64,000 nt of DNA, from contig JAGVSM010003557.1 of the NCBI GenBank assembly GCA_022494885.1, positions 248,001 through 312,000 on the forward strand. The letters are read 5' to 3'. The notes beneath the pieces were generated by a model. That model saw only the letters and a list, made by a program, of their open reading frames with translations, was not told the DNA's origin and did not search any database. This document shows positions 44,201 through 59,200 of the stretch, piece by piece. Each line of letters opens with the position of its first letter. Within the stretch, counting starts at the first letter, position 1. The stretch is from Micrasema longulum. Lineage: Eukaryota > Arthropoda > Insecta > Trichoptera > Brachycentridae. A program made the position numbers and the translations under genes.

Positions 44201-47200
44201 TAATAAGAGTGAAAATAATGTAAGTTCAATATATAATTATGTATATTTTATGCCTACTTTTTGGATTTTTATTTATTAATATCATATGTAAATTGTATCC
44301 ATATAACATTTTAGTCACAGTGCCTTGCCATAGTGACGAAGCGTATGCGGCGTGGCGCAAGTACGATGAACTTGAATATAATATGGTAAACAAACGTAGA
44401 GTCCATAGTAAGCACACGGGCGCGGCAAGGGACCGTGTACCATGCTGGCACCGTGCCGCAAACGCATCCTCACTACAGTCAAGCACTTAAGGTTATAAAA
44501 CCAGGCTCTGGGCTGGTATTCCTAACGCATTTACAGCGCGCTATAATGCGTATTTAGTACGTAAAAATGCACTACGATTTTGTTCGGAATACTAGCCCTG
44601 GAGGCTTTACAATCTACATAATAAAATCATAAATTTATGAGTCGGAGCAAGTTTTGCAACTCACCTGTATATACATATTTCAATACAATGGAGCGGGATT
44701 TGTGACTCGGTCGTCTTATGTTGTAGATTTTTCAAAACATTGATAAATGGCACCGTTATATCTTTTTCATAAATTTGTTAAGATATTCTACAAGAAATAA
44801 GTAAAAAAAATGACTTTCGGAAAATGATTTCAGGCAAATTATAACATCCTCAGAAGGATAGTTGATTACGGGATAGAGCATACAAGTACCACATCACACG
44901 TCACCGAGGAAGAGAAAATCCAAGCAGCTGTTGGATCTAGTATTCGACCGATGAACCTTTGTTTCCTAAATTCAATATTGCAAACTAAATTTACTGTGTC
45001 CGATTTCTATATCGAGAGCACAGAAAATAATAGACACGCTACATGCAGGGACACATTCAGGAAACTTTGTAGAAAGGTATTCATAAATATATGCATATAC
45101 TCGCACCTACCGGGGGTGCTATTCTGAATCTTCTGTGATAGTGATGACAGAAATTTGGAGATTTTAATTGTTTGCATGCGACTACACTTTGCTTCATGAT
45201 GATTTTCATTTATAACGTTATTGCGACCTTACCCAAAACTAGATTGAATTGACCAAATTGTATTTGTTTTTTTTTTTCCATTTTTAAACAATTTTGTAAT
45301 GTCTAACCATAAAATGACAATTTACAATGGCGTTTAATCACCTGTGTGGCCATATACACGGTTTTTCAGGGCCAGATCGCGAAACTTCAGAGAAACATTT
45401 CTCATGGTAAGCTTTAAAAAAAATTTTTTTTTTTTTTTTGTCATTTTATCAAAAAAATTGTCTGTGGGAGGGGTAAAGGTTTGCGGAAGAAATGTTAGTC
45501 CGAGAAATTAAAGATTTACTCCATTTTGAGATCAATTTTTTTATATTTTTTTTTAAATGACTTTTTGGAAAAAAAATATTTGGATTTTTTTAAAGCTTTC
45601 CATGAGAAATGTTCCTCTGAAGTTTCGCAGTCTAGCCCTGAAAAACCGTGTATGAAGCAAAGTGTAGTTGCGTGCAAAAAAAAATGCCCAAATTTCTCCT
45701 CTACCCCCGTGAAAAGATTCAGAATAATACCCCAGACCAATTAGCAGAAGTCATGATCACTCAAATGTAGAAAACTAATTGAAAGATAAATAATTATCCA
45801 CTTCATCACTAAAAAATAAAAATATGGATGAAAAAAAACTTTTTTCAATGAATTCATTTTAATTACTGAACATGTATCTATATACATCCTTCATTAAAGC
45901 TATTTCGTGCCCAAAATGGGACTGAAAGTTGTCATATGGTACATAGTTTGGGTCAAGAAATAAAAGAAATTCATCAAAAAATATTCATTTTTATTCATCA
46001 TAATTTTAATTCGATAACTCAAGTATTATTAAAGCTATTTGCCGTATATTTTTTGTAACCGTGAAATTAATAGAAAGAAGCATTTTCCTGTTTTTTTTTT
46101 TGAAATCTTTAAATATTTGTTTTATTTCTTTGTTTAATTTTAAAACAAAAAAGACGTAAATAATGCAAGGGTCAATTTCACTTTATGTACATAAGCATTC
46201 GGCAAACTAACAAAAATTAATAAAATACACAAATTAGGAAAATATGAGTACGCGAAAACATGAATAAATTATTGCACAGTCATAAACACTTCCAACGTTT
46301 TATTCTCCTGGCGCCATATACAAGTAGGCGCTGGGGTCGTTTGGTCCCCCCGTTCGGATCATGTGTAATTTTTTAATGCTTAGTGATCCCTCAAGGTTAA
46401 TAATGCCTTATGCAACTAAAACAAAGAACTAGAATAAAAATCTCCCGGCTTTCGGGAGTGATCTTTTCTGCAGGTAAAGTTTAAATTAAGGTAGTTTTAC
46501 GGTTTAGTTTAAAGGTAAAGCGAAGCTGCGATTATAACTATATTTGGTACACTGGCAACTAACTATAAACTGATACATGTATATCTAATGTACTGGGTGC
46601 TACATTTGTTATACCAATGCAGTGCCCGATGCACCATTGGTTGCATATTATGAGTTTAATAAAACAGACTAAAAATCAGTTTAAACACTAATCTTACTTA
46701 TTGAGTGTGTTGTTTTCATTGACGTGACAAAATTTTAATTCCAGATTTTTTCAAAAACATTGGTTTTATTCGCAATACACAAAGCAGAGTATATAGATGA
46801 TCTGTCTTGGAGCTTCTTACTTAACATTATGGACAGCAAACATCTCGCCACGATCCTTACCATAGAACAGGACTCTGCCACTGATTGCAGCCGTCTTAAA
46901 AATGTTCTTGCCAATCCAAAAACAATGGTCCTTACTCTTTCGGGTGTAAATCAGTGGTACCATTCGGCTATCATATGCCAAACTCTCGATGTCCAAGCCA
47001 TATCTCCCGATCTTGAAATGTGAGAGAACCCAAAAATTATAAGTAGACCCTTTTTGTTCTTTAAACATTTTTCAGAATCCTGTTTTTTTTTCAATTAAAT
47101 AGACACATGTAAGCGCGTAATAAGTGGTATGTATTCCAATTCCAAGTCATTTTGTTGTCCCGTTTTCTCCACCCCAAACTGAGACCGATTTTGTTGTTTT

Positions 47201-50200
47201 TTTTTATTTTTTAAAAAAGAGTAACAAAATGTTTTTTTTTTTTTAGTTGGAACCTTTTTGTATTTGAATACTGTACATCTAAAGACGTCGGATAAAAACT
47301 AGACACTTTTTTAGGTTTATGAATGGTCCTAGCTCCTATAAGAAACAATTTATCAAAAAAGCAAAACGAGAGACACGCCAGTGGTAATCTACAATGTGTA
47401 AAAAATCACATCTCTGGTGCCATAATCCATGGAGAAAATACGGGATTACGTCTGTATGAAGAGTCAGACTGCGTTCCCTTTTAAAATTTCTTATAGTCTA
47501 TCTATCGATAATATTCTAATAGTCACTCTGGGCAATGAGTACCAAGACGTTGGTGACTCATTGCATGTGAAGTATAGTACATACAGGACGGCCATTCTCC
47601 TGTATTTCATGGATAGAAGAAGCTAGTACCTAATAGTTCTAAATAATTAAAAATAAAAAAACATTTAGTATTGTTTGAAAATGTTGAAATTTCTTTATTA
47701 GTGTTTTTTTTTCTTTTCTTGATTTTATTTATAAGTACATAATATTTCTCTTTTATCATTTTTTTTATATCAGTATGTATTTTTATGCATATTTATATTA
47801 GTTACCTAAGTAGTAGTTTTAATTAATAATACATATAATTTATTTTTTTGCACCGTTTATAGTTATTCAAAATTGTTTTCATTTCTTTATTAGTATTGCT
47901 TTCTTAGTTTTTTTTTACACATTCATATTATTTTGATGACCAAATATTTTATTTTTTATCAATATTTTCATAACTGGTAATGTAATTTTTTTATTTTAAA
48001 AAGCACTAAGTGCCATATATTACAATAAAATAAAAAATAGTCAATTAACACGGTGTAATACATTTATTTTTTTAACCAGGATAGTCCAAGCATACAGCCA
48101 AGGTGTTATCGGGTGGATTCAAAAATTTATACAAATTCTTATCCAGTCAGGACAATTAAGTATAAGGTATTACAAGACTATTAATTAAATCGTTTTTCTC
48201 CCATCTACTTTATGCATTTTCCCATATCATTTTTTCCTTTTCTCAGAATGATGAGCAGCGATGAAGCCTTAGCACTCGGAGCAGTGGTGCCCATAACGGA
48301 AGATCTGAGATCATTAACCCATGTCAACTCTGATTTCAATTCTTTCTCAAGATTCAGTCGAGACATTTGCCTCGGATGGTCTATGTTTGAATCAAGCTAT
48401 AAAGTAAATCTGTTTTATTTTGCTGTACCTTCTCTAATTTGGGATGATCAACACAACCTATAAAGCTACAGTGATCCATTTACAACACGAGACATAAAAA
48501 TATTGAGTTTCCATAAAACTTACATAAATTAAATTACAAATTATTTGTATCTCAGAGATTATAATTATAAAGTGAAAAATACATATAAAACATACGAGGT
48601 GTATTCAGAAATTAACGAGAATTTTTCAATTTCGTGGGTTTGGAGTGTCCAATTGTCATTAACAAAGGCCTTACCTTAGCGACTGCCGCAGACAAAGTAA
48701 ACAATGAATACAGCTGAAAATTTAAGCATACTTCAGGGGCATGTATACCAACATAATAAAATAAAATAAATTTTGACAATCGGACTCTCCGAACCCGCAA
48801 AATTTAAAAATTCTATTTTCTGAACTCATCTCCTAAACAACTAAAACAGTTATCATCGGGTTTGTAGAACAACCTGAAAAAAAAGCCTTAAAATAACTTT
48901 TTCAACATCAAATATAAAGCTTTTAGTAAGTAGCTTTTTTCGCACATCTGTCATTGTTCTACGATCCCGATGTTATGTATTTAGGGTCCAATATTTCATG
49001 TACATATTGTAACGCTGTAAAAAACAAGTCCAACGTACCCCGTTTTTGAAAACATTTTAGTACTGGAATATAATTCTATGTTGCCTGATTAAGCGCCATC
49101 TGACGGCCGCGGTAGTAACTCATTCGTGCGCTAGAAATAAATTATTTTCTATTTGAAAACTCGGGACGAACAGTCCAGCTGTCGCGGAAGGACTCAAAGG
49201 GCAGGCGACCGCACATTTCAAAAATGTAGTCCTTCAAGAAAGAGAACGTTCAACGTAACGTAAGCCTATTTGTTTTTAATTTATTAGCGCAATTCTTGTA
49301 GAGAGAGATATCATATTCTTATGAGATTGTATTTTATACAGGTTACCTTTTCGTCTGCAATTGTATAGATCACAGGAGATATGACTTTAACCACCGTGGA
49401 TTTATGAATGAGTTACTACCGCGGCCGTCAGATGGCGCTAAATCAGGCAACATAGAATTATATTCCAGTACTAAAATGCTTTCAAAAACGGGGTACGTTA
49501 GACTTGTTTTTTACGTTACAATATACTTACTATAGTTAAAATGCAATTCCACAAAGAAAAATATACAGGTAGTTAATTAAATTGATTTAAAAGCTAATAT
49601 TTGGTCCTTTAGATGGCTGATAATGATACAAATTCTACTAATCGAAGTGCCAACCAGAAAATGCGAGTGGCCATTTTGGAGCCAACTTATTCTTTTGATT
49701 CTATGCATATTCAGCTTACTTCTAATGGTAAGGTCACTCGTCTACTTATTTTGTTTTGTATAAATATTTTGAACTATAAAAAAAAATGATAGCTAGTTCA
49801 ATAATTGAGCCTCTCTCTGTTTCCAGTTACTTTTTTAAAAACTTACGATACTCTGACGCCATTTGAGAAACTCCAACTGAAATGCAGTTCTGCCCTTGGG
49901 GAAATATTCAGTAGAACATTACTACTTAATGTACTCAGGTGCCAATCTGATAAACAGGCAGCCACAGGTTAGTATTTCAATCATTAATATAATTATTATT
50001 CTCGGTTACATTATCAACTTTGCTCGCTTTGAAATTGTATGACAGATGAGTTTTATTTGATTTATTATAGAAATATACCTATATCCCAAAAATCCCACTG
50101 TGCCACTTTTTGTGGCTTGTTGCTGGAGATTTACCAACATAATATGAATCCTACTTATAAATAAACATCATTACATCTACACAATTAACAGTCAAAGAAA

Positions 50201-53200
50201 AAAACATTTAATTTTTTTTTAGAATAAATATTACATCAAAACTACACATCAATTTATCTGAAAACACATCTTATTAATATAAAAACTCTTGATCTAATAG
50301 TCACTTGAGAGGAAACGCGGTCGAACTTTTCTTTATACAAACATATTCCCATATTTTCTCCCTGGATTATGGCCCTAAAGTAGTGATATTTACCATTGAC
50401 GTGTCTTTCATTTTGCATTTTTGATTAATTGTTTCTCATGGGAGCTAGGACTATCCAAAAACCCATTAAATTGCCGTCTTCGGAAGACTTTTTTATTAAA
50501 TAATATTAATAAATTTTGAAAAAATTTTAATATTTTTTCAAAATGGAAAAGGTACCGACACAGAAAAGTTCATTCTAATACTCTCTCTAAAAAAAAAACA
50601 ACTTAAGAATTAATTGTACAAATATAACTTGTAATAAAAGTGTATGTAATTATTATATCAAACAATAAAATGAATTAACAATATTTTGAGTAGGAATGTG
50701 TCTCAATTTATTTGAAATCTGAATTTTATCCCATTTAAAAAATTATAAAATAAATAGAGAAAAATCTAAGGTGAATGTTTTTTTCTCAAATAAAATATTT
50801 TTTAGTGCATTAATATAACAAAGTCAGATTTAAATTTGTTGCAAAAAGAGGGAAAACATTTTCGAGAAGGTAATATGCTTATGACCAAACAATTGTAGAC
50901 AGTCTGGATTTACACATAATCAAAAAAAAAATTATTAAACTAATTGGTATAAAAAGTATAAAAATTAAAAAATTATTTTCAAGCGTTGCTTTGTAGGTGA
51001 AATGGTTCAGCCGGATGAATCTCACCCACGTAATAAAGATTTCAGCTCTTTTACTTCACAAAAGTCAACAGATGAAAAAGTTAGTGAAATGTAGATTTTT
51101 ACACATAGACAGAATGGTGAATGTTACACAGTGTGTAAAGTGACCACTTAACCTAGCCAATGACGGGTTATAAGCCCTAATGCCTAGACTTACATATTAC
51201 CTTCTCAAAAATGATTTCCCTCTCTGTTGTAACAAATTTAAATCTGAAAAACTCCCAAGGGAGGAAATCTAGCCTGTCTACAAACACTTGGACATGCTGA
51301 AAACATCGTTAACATATTCAGGTTTTGCAAAACTGTTTGACATTGGCTTCTTGGAATGTGCTGGAGGTGACTTTACTCAAGAGCAAAGTGGAATTTTTAT
51401 ACGACCTCTGCTAGAAAAATCAACCAACACCAAGAAAAAATGTCACTGTGTTGGAATTAACATCAATGGTAAAAATAAAATTATCTTTTTCTTTTGATAC
51501 TTAATAACCATAACTTTTTTTTAAATCATGAGGTGAGTTGTGCAAGAAAAAAATATTTTTATTTGTAAGCTTTTATAAGATAAATGTTTAAACTAAAATT
51601 TGGTTTAATATGCATAAAAGGCGTGTTTCAAAATTATGTAAAATGTTTCTCTCGGCACGGGACACCCCAGTCATGGAACATAATTTTTAATTTTAAAAAA
51701 TTCATTCAATAATTTAAAAACAAATAAAAATAATTGATTCCTGACATGGTTGACATAATATTTTTATTTGAAAGGGCGTTTTCACACTAGAATGTTTCAT
51801 AATCCCTGGACTGTCACCTAGAGAGTAAGACTTACCTAAGCTTACCTTCATGTCACAAAAAACTGATCAAGATACGCTGCAATTGGTGTACCAATGCAGT
51901 GCCCTGTTCACCATTAGGCGTGGAAAGGGAATAATGACAAAATAAAAATAAGAAGAAAGCCTGAACACCAGCATGCTGGATAATTTTATACCTTTTTTGA
52001 CAGACTGTACTTAATAAATTAACTATCGAGCCGTCAGTTTGAAGAGGGTAGATTTCCATTCCAGTCTTTCTTAACACACATACCTACGCTTTCTCTATAT
52101 TTATGCATCTACTAATACACACATGCCGATTATTCCGTCTTTTGATGTGTCCACTCTCTGTAATCGGTTTAACTTGATCATTCCATGTCTTTCTTGATCT
52201 TCTATGACCTCTACATTTGCATTGTACATATTTTAAGCTCTTCTTTTGTCAATGGCAAAAATATTTGAATGCTTTGTGCTATGTATATGTGCCGCATGTA
52301 ATGTATATGTTTGTGTGTGTTTTATATGTGCGTTCATGTGTGTGTGCGTGGATGACTCGGGGTGTGCATTCGGTATTTTTATTTTTACCAATGATAACCT
52401 CCATGGAAAACGCAAATGTTAACTATCATTCTTTTCTCACTTGAGTTTCTTATTTTTTTTTTTGTCACATTTAGTGTTTAAATTTTTTGCATAATTTATG
52501 AAAACTTAATTGGTCTTTTTATGTTAGAAAATTGTTGTTTTTAATACTTTTTATCTATGACTGTATGTTTTCTGAATAAAATAAAATAAAATAAAAATAT
52601 TTCTCCCATTAAATTTTCTCTATGCATCAAATAATATGTACAACTTGAGTTTTTTTTAATAAAACAATTTTATTGTTTGTATTGTATATTTTATTATTTC
52701 AGATAACTATGGTTTACCTCCTTATGCATGGTGCGGATATATGCGCTTCTGCAACACAATGTTTTTCACGTATGCATATGACTTACTGACTGAAAATCAA
52801 AAGGTTTACACTTTATTTCATTAAACATCAGATACATTTTTCAAACATTCATACATAAAGTGAGAATATGCCTGTCAAAATAAAGTGTTTATAATACATG
52901 CGGTACAGTGTCCTCCAAAACGTCGCCTCAGTTCGTTTTTGTCCAACAGACCAAAACACTAATCTGCAGAAATAGAGCTTTAAAGTTTTTTTTTTACGAA
53001 GCAGCATAAATAATGACCACAACTTAAGACAAAATTTGTTTTTAAAAAAATCCCTTAAACAATTTTCAAAATATTTTTTTCTTATTTAAATTTGATAAAT
53101 AAAGGCTTTTTTAGAACTTCTTTACACTTAACTCTATTTTGTTAAAAATGGTCTGTTGGAAAAAAATGAACTAAAGCAACCAAAATGCAATTGCCATTCC

Positions 53201-56200
53201 TTTGAAAGTTTTCTTTAAAAACAAAAAAAAGATATTCCAAGCTCAAGATCTTCTAACCGCACATCAAACTTTTTACAAATGATTACCTCAACATATACAA
53301 GCCTAGTATTAATACAACCGTACCAGCGGCAAAATTTAATTTTACATACGATCTCTACCTACCAGATTTATCATTTGAAATACATATTTTTTTCAGTAAA
53401 TTAACATCTTTACTCCAATTTTCTAATAGTTGCATAATAAATTTCTAGATTGACTTTCACAATCGAGCTATTTCTTACTTAGAAAAGAATATTCAGAAGT
53501 GTTCGTCCTGTGGTGGGGGAAACTTTAAGAAATTATTGGGAATCAGAACAGATGTAAGTACTGCTGTAATACAAAGAAAGGTTGTAACTTCTTGTGATTT
53601 AACCTTCTAAAATTTATCCTTTTGAAAATTGTTTATGTAAATTAGCAAATGTTACATCTTTTCATTAAGTCTTAATAAGTGAATGACCGCAGTATTATTT
53701 TGTTTGACAACTCGCATAGGAGGAAAAAAAGGGAATGTTCAATATGCACTGTTATTTGATCTTGACTGATCTGATGAATTACTATCAATTGTATTGGGAA
53801 TCTCCTTTAAATGATTTGTGATCTAACTTGCAAATACTACTCCAATTGTTAAATGAAATCGATGTTAGTTTGTTTTAGACATTGATATATATGTATACAC
53901 TAGATGCAGCACTAAGCATCCGTCTTATGTTCCATTCAACTTAAGTTCCGGAGCTTAACTTGTAGCCAGTAAATGTGAAGCAGCATACAGCTCAGTGACA
54001 TACAGCTTTGAATTCACAGTAAACTAGCATAGACAGTTAGTCTTATTTACTCCACTACGTGTTTTGCACGGCAATGTTGACGCGACAACGCTCGTTTTTC
54101 AGAACAATTTCAAACTATCGTTCCATAAAACATCATCACTATTTAATTATACCTTAGTGGTTTTAGTATCTATTTTTTTCCAACTGTAAGTTTTATGCTG
54201 ATTTCTATATGTGCACTGGCTTTGTACACTGCCAAAAAATCTGTCAGTATTTTTGGAGCTTAAATAAATTTTTATTTTAGATTCACGGTGAGAAATATGA
54301 AATTTCTGATAGTTTCGGAGAGTACTTAAATGATGGTGGATTCAATTTTCAATATTTCAAATCATCTGATGCTGTAAGTTTGAGTCCATTAATATGATTT
54401 TATTTAAGTATCGATTTCAAGTTTTTTTAACTGTAACATTTATTTTTGTTTGTTCATTTTGAATTATATTTCAGGGTCTATCAGCAGCTGAAACTAAACA
54501 CCAAAAAAACACATGTACAAGTAAGGTTTCTGTTATAATTAATTTTCTGTTATAATGGCCCATGGGGTAGTTTATGAAATACATAGGTTTAAAAGCCACA
54601 GGGCGATTACATTTGCAATGCCTTATATATGCCCATCTATTTGTTGTATTTTCTTTTTAGAAAATATTAAACCCGATGTAAATGTTTTTAATTTGGGAAA
54701 TTTTCTATCTTGCGAATGTGAAGTGATTCTGGGAGCCATGTACACACAAATCATTGAACATTGTCGGAAGACAGGTAAATATAGACATAGATAACTCGTT
54801 TGATGTTTGAACTAGTCTGAACAGGTTAGTAACAATCTTAAATGTAATATTTAGACGAGATTCACAAACTGCTAGAAGCTTATATCGAGTACGCTGAACT
54901 GAAAATCAACGGAGGCAATATTCAAGAAGCGATGGTTGTTTTAACAGAAGTACATAAATATGTCCAGGTAAAAAAATAAATATCTGCATTCATTTCAAAA
55001 CTCTATTTTATTTTCTTTTTCTGATCTCTTAGAAATCTCGATTATTTTTTCTTGTTACTTCATTTTGATAAATATACAATTGTTACTTTTTAAATTATGT
55101 GTATTACCTCTTTAGGACATGTTAGGAGTTTTTTTTTACTCACTGCAACTTTTTTTAAATATTATTTGTTACAGAGTCCAAAATTTCAACTGCCAGAAAA
55201 CAACAAGAGATTTTCAGCTTGGCAGAAGAATTTCGTATTCGGTAGAATAGCTTCCACGAGAGGGCGAGCTCTACTGGAGTATGGAGACATGCAGGAAGGG
55301 TACAGACATTTGGTCAGAGCCATGTCATTATTCGGCTGCTCGTTTCCTACTTCAAGGTTAGGTACTTGTAAAAATTAAGAGTATTAGTGAAAAATTCCTA
55401 ACTAACTTGGGTGTGGAAAAATAATGCTCTATTATTTCAATAATTTCTTGTCTACAATGAATTTCTGGTATTTTTTATTTATTCAGTGGAAAATATAGTT
55501 AACTTTTACGTAATTTACTAAAATTCAGAGATGGATCCTACCATAGGTTCAGTTGGTTCAAAAAACCTGACACTTGTTTACAGGGGAGGGGAGAATAATA
55601 ATATGCTCGTATTAATTTACAAAGAGTGTATATTCCTGTCCCTTTTCTGTGAGCGACGGGGTGCTAGATCCCGTTAGATCTGGCGCTGCTTAAATTTGTT
55701 GTTATTTAAACAAAACCAATAAATTTATTTCACATAAAATAAAACGAGGATTTTTTTAGTACCTTATTAAAAAAAGCCTAATATCAAAATAATATAGCAA
55801 CGAAATAATATACAGGGTGTTCTTTAAACCCTGTCACATCCGAAACCATGATGATCAGTATGGGCAAGAAGACATACTAGCATATTTAAAAAAATATTTA
55901 GAATGAACAATTTTGTTTAAAAGAAAATATTAAAAAAAACAAATGGTTGCGTATTTTTGCAGGGGAGAAGCGAGAGGGGCGCCGACGTGCAGTTGACGGT
56001 ATATCAGACTGTCCCTTTCCCCCTCCTCGTTTCACCCCTGCAGAAGTAAGCAACCATTTGTTTTTTTTTATATTTTATTTTTGTAAATTTTATTCATTCT
56101 AAAAATTTAATTTTATGTGCCAACATGTCTTTTTGCTCATACTGATCATCGTGGTTTCAGATGTGACAGGGTTTAAAGAACATCCTGTATAAATATTGTC

Positions 56201-59200
56201 CTAAGCACAATATGTTTAAATTTATTAGAAAATGTCAAAAGAGCGTCAACTTTCAACAAAAAAAAACATTATTTTCACAACTGCATTAAAAAATACTATT
56301 TTTGTTTTCTTTCAGAAACAAAGTTAAAATTAAATTATTTATAGAGAAATCAAAACAAAGCTTAGCTTTGGAAATGTTCTCAGAATTATATATTGGAAAA
56401 GTGACGGGCATAGAAGGAACCTTCATGGATCAAGTTGCCCAAACTCTAACATATTTATTTACTTATTTTATGGTAAGTTGTGTTACTTGTTTTATGGCAT
56501 CTTCAAGTTTTTTTGCAATTCATTTAATCGAATTTTAACTATGGAATTTCCAGAAAAAAAAAATATTTCAAATTATTATGCGGTAATGAAACACAAAATT
56601 TAATGAGACAATTAAGGATTTCATAAATTAAATACTTTTTTTGTAAACGAAACACTAATTCATTTATCTCCAATTCGTATTCACATGGAACCACATTTAT
56701 TAAAAACAAAACCAACGCTGCGTAGTATCCACTAATAATAATCTTAGTTCTCACAAGAAATTACGAAAGTATTCAAATGATTCTAAACTCGATCATCGTA
56801 TTTCATACTGTCTCTTCCACCTTCATTTGTCTAAAAGATCCTGTAAATGAAAATGCTTACCCTAAACTAAATTAATCTTAGTAAAACAACTTTGTTTTAT
56901 TTATTTTATCAACATGAATAACCACAAAGTAAGTGCTAAAATATAAAATTTAAATTAATGTCACTTAAAACCAGTGAGATATTGTATAAACCTGTTGAAA
57001 AAATAACCGAGTTCCAAGGGATAATATCATAAACATTTCTAGAGTACTGAGGATTATCAATGTGCATACCTGGCAGCTGTTTGGTCCTTGAATTTTGCCT
57101 TGAAATTGAACAGGAACTTTACACTTCTCTGTGTCGCTAACGGGAACATGATAACCATTGGGAAGCGCTATAATAAGGTAAGATTATATTCCTTTAACTC
57201 TGCCATACTCTGTTAATCAATGAAGAATACAATAAAATGTTATATGACAAAACATTATCACTGTTGCCGAGTTGTTTTTATTTTGCTTAGTGAGCACATT
57301 TTAAAATACATTTTTACAATAATATTGTTTTTTTTTTATCTAAGGGTCTTAAAAATAATTCCACTGAACAGACTTTACTCTATTTAAACCTATAGTACAG
57401 TAAAAAATATTGATTTAAAACAATTCCCAAAACATAATGCATTTTATATATTATGCCTCTCTCTTTTTCGAAGTTGAGCCTGTGTCGTAAAATTGAAGCT
57501 TGTGCTTTGAGAATGTGTGACAATGTAACTCAGCCATTGGATCTTACTGAAATTTATGCAGTTTCCCATTTGTTCACCAGCATATTTCTCTTCAGGTAAA
57601 TTTGAACAAATTTTTACTCGAAGTTTGTCAAACATTAATGAATGTGTCGTCAATCTAAAGGTAAAATTCACTACATTTCTTGTCAAAAATAAGGTTTATA
57701 TATTCTCTGTATCAGAAGAAGAAATAATTCATCGCTTACCATTTTATTTTTAAAAAAATTAAGAAAATAAAATAAAATCAAAAAAAAATAATTATAACTC
57801 GGAAATTAAACATGTTTTTTTTTTAAAGGCACATTGTAAATCAACCGGGTTTCAATGAATGAATGAATCAATCAAATTCAATGAATCGAGTTGTTGTGTC
57901 CCGTGGCTAGTGTCTCAGACTCCGGACTCACGGATCAAAGGTCCGTGGTTCGAATCCCACTCTAGCCCAATTGATTACCATTTTCTAATTCATTTAGAAA
58001 ATTAAAACTACTTATTAGAAATTGCCCTTAAAATGAAATTTTTAGGTAAATCATAAGAACGCGAATATTTATTTTTTAATTTAAAAAAAAATCCTCACTC
58101 GCCAGTTGTACCAAAAAAGTTATATAATTGTTACATTTTTGCCAAAATTGTTTGAAAAGTAAAATAAAAGGACTCATTTCACCCATTTTGACCAAAATGA
58201 AACAATTATTCATCCAACTGGCCCTCGGTTGTTTTTCCTTTAAAACCACGATATATTTTATTGAAATTTCTCAGAATTGGTCATGTAAACATCGAAAGTG
58301 GTATGGAAATAGGATACCATGTCTTGAAGATTCTGAACAATTCCAAAGCAAAATACAACAAAACCAAAGTTTTGATTGGACTTGGCGGAGTTCTGTGCAA
58401 CAAAAGAATGTATTTTGAGGCTTTAAAAATTTACAAGATATTGATTGACGAGGGCAAAGATCAAGATGTTATAAGTGTGTATATTATAATTATTCTATTA
58501 TGTAATAGCTTGAAATATAAGAGACAGATATAGTTTGTACTCCTCCTTTAAACATATCCTTACCCTATTAACATATCATTAGTCCTCTCCATCCTTGTTC
58601 CTGATATGATAATAGGAAGATTAGGAAATACCGTGTAGGAAGATTCTTGAAAGAAAATGAGGTAAATTTTTAGGTTTTTTCGGCTTCTTTCATTTTTACA
58701 CAATCATATTCCTTATGTACGTATATTGTATTTTTCCCCTGGCAGAAATCATTATTTTTGGGATGGAAAGCCTAAAAACAGATTGCTTAAAATAAAAATA
58801 TAATCAAAAATGAATCAGTTGTGTTATTTTTAACAAAGTTTATACAATGCTAAATTTTCATATGATTTTATAAAACTTTACATGTGATAAAATGCAATAA
58901 TTCAGTGAAATGTTTAGTTAGATTTTTAAATTTAGTTTCTTAGGTATTATATGTATATACCTCAGATTAATAATGCGTAACCTAGTGAGAAGCATTATGT
59001 TTCATAGACCGCAGGCGATGTTGGTTTGTTGGTTAGCAACCATTTTGTTTTGTTTGACAACAAACACATAACAGTTCGATCGGATGCTTTTGTAGCTGTG
59101 CTTGGCTTTGTTTGTAAATAACTTGAATATTTACGTTATAATAAATAAAAATCGACTATGGTGAATTTCAGTATGTTTGGTTACAGCAGTAAGAGCGTCA

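Larger units (their letters stand above)
43545..47019 (+). other. Cyclase NTPase-like domain exons (11-14), degenerate P-loop
   Basis: Exon 11 ends with the linker MGRNNEIQKFTIWLDALLDQ. Exon 12 begins GEATVGKLLLFEEML: this is the Walker A position (GxxxxGK) but residue 615 is Leu where Ser/Thr is required. Exon 14 begins IFSKTLVLFAIHKAEYIDDLSW: the Walker B Asp-Asp is replaced by His735-Lys736. Nucleotide hydrolysis by this region looks unlikely; a purely structural role is inferred. Confidence 0.7.

Noticed and set aside
44226..44490. Overlapping frames with Cys/Ala-rich sequence on both strands after sAC exon 12
   Set aside because: The GC-richer patch at 44330-44480 is intronic and has no motif; it is probably repeat-derived.
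47429..47626. 65-codon plus-strand frame
   Set aside because: It overlaps a dispersed repeat copied in reverse at 50320-50475 and does not fit sAC phase.
57556..57753. Open frame running on after sAC exon 29
   Set aside because: It is in a different frame from exon 29. The donor at 57596 joined to 58275 gives consistent phase and a sensible sequence.
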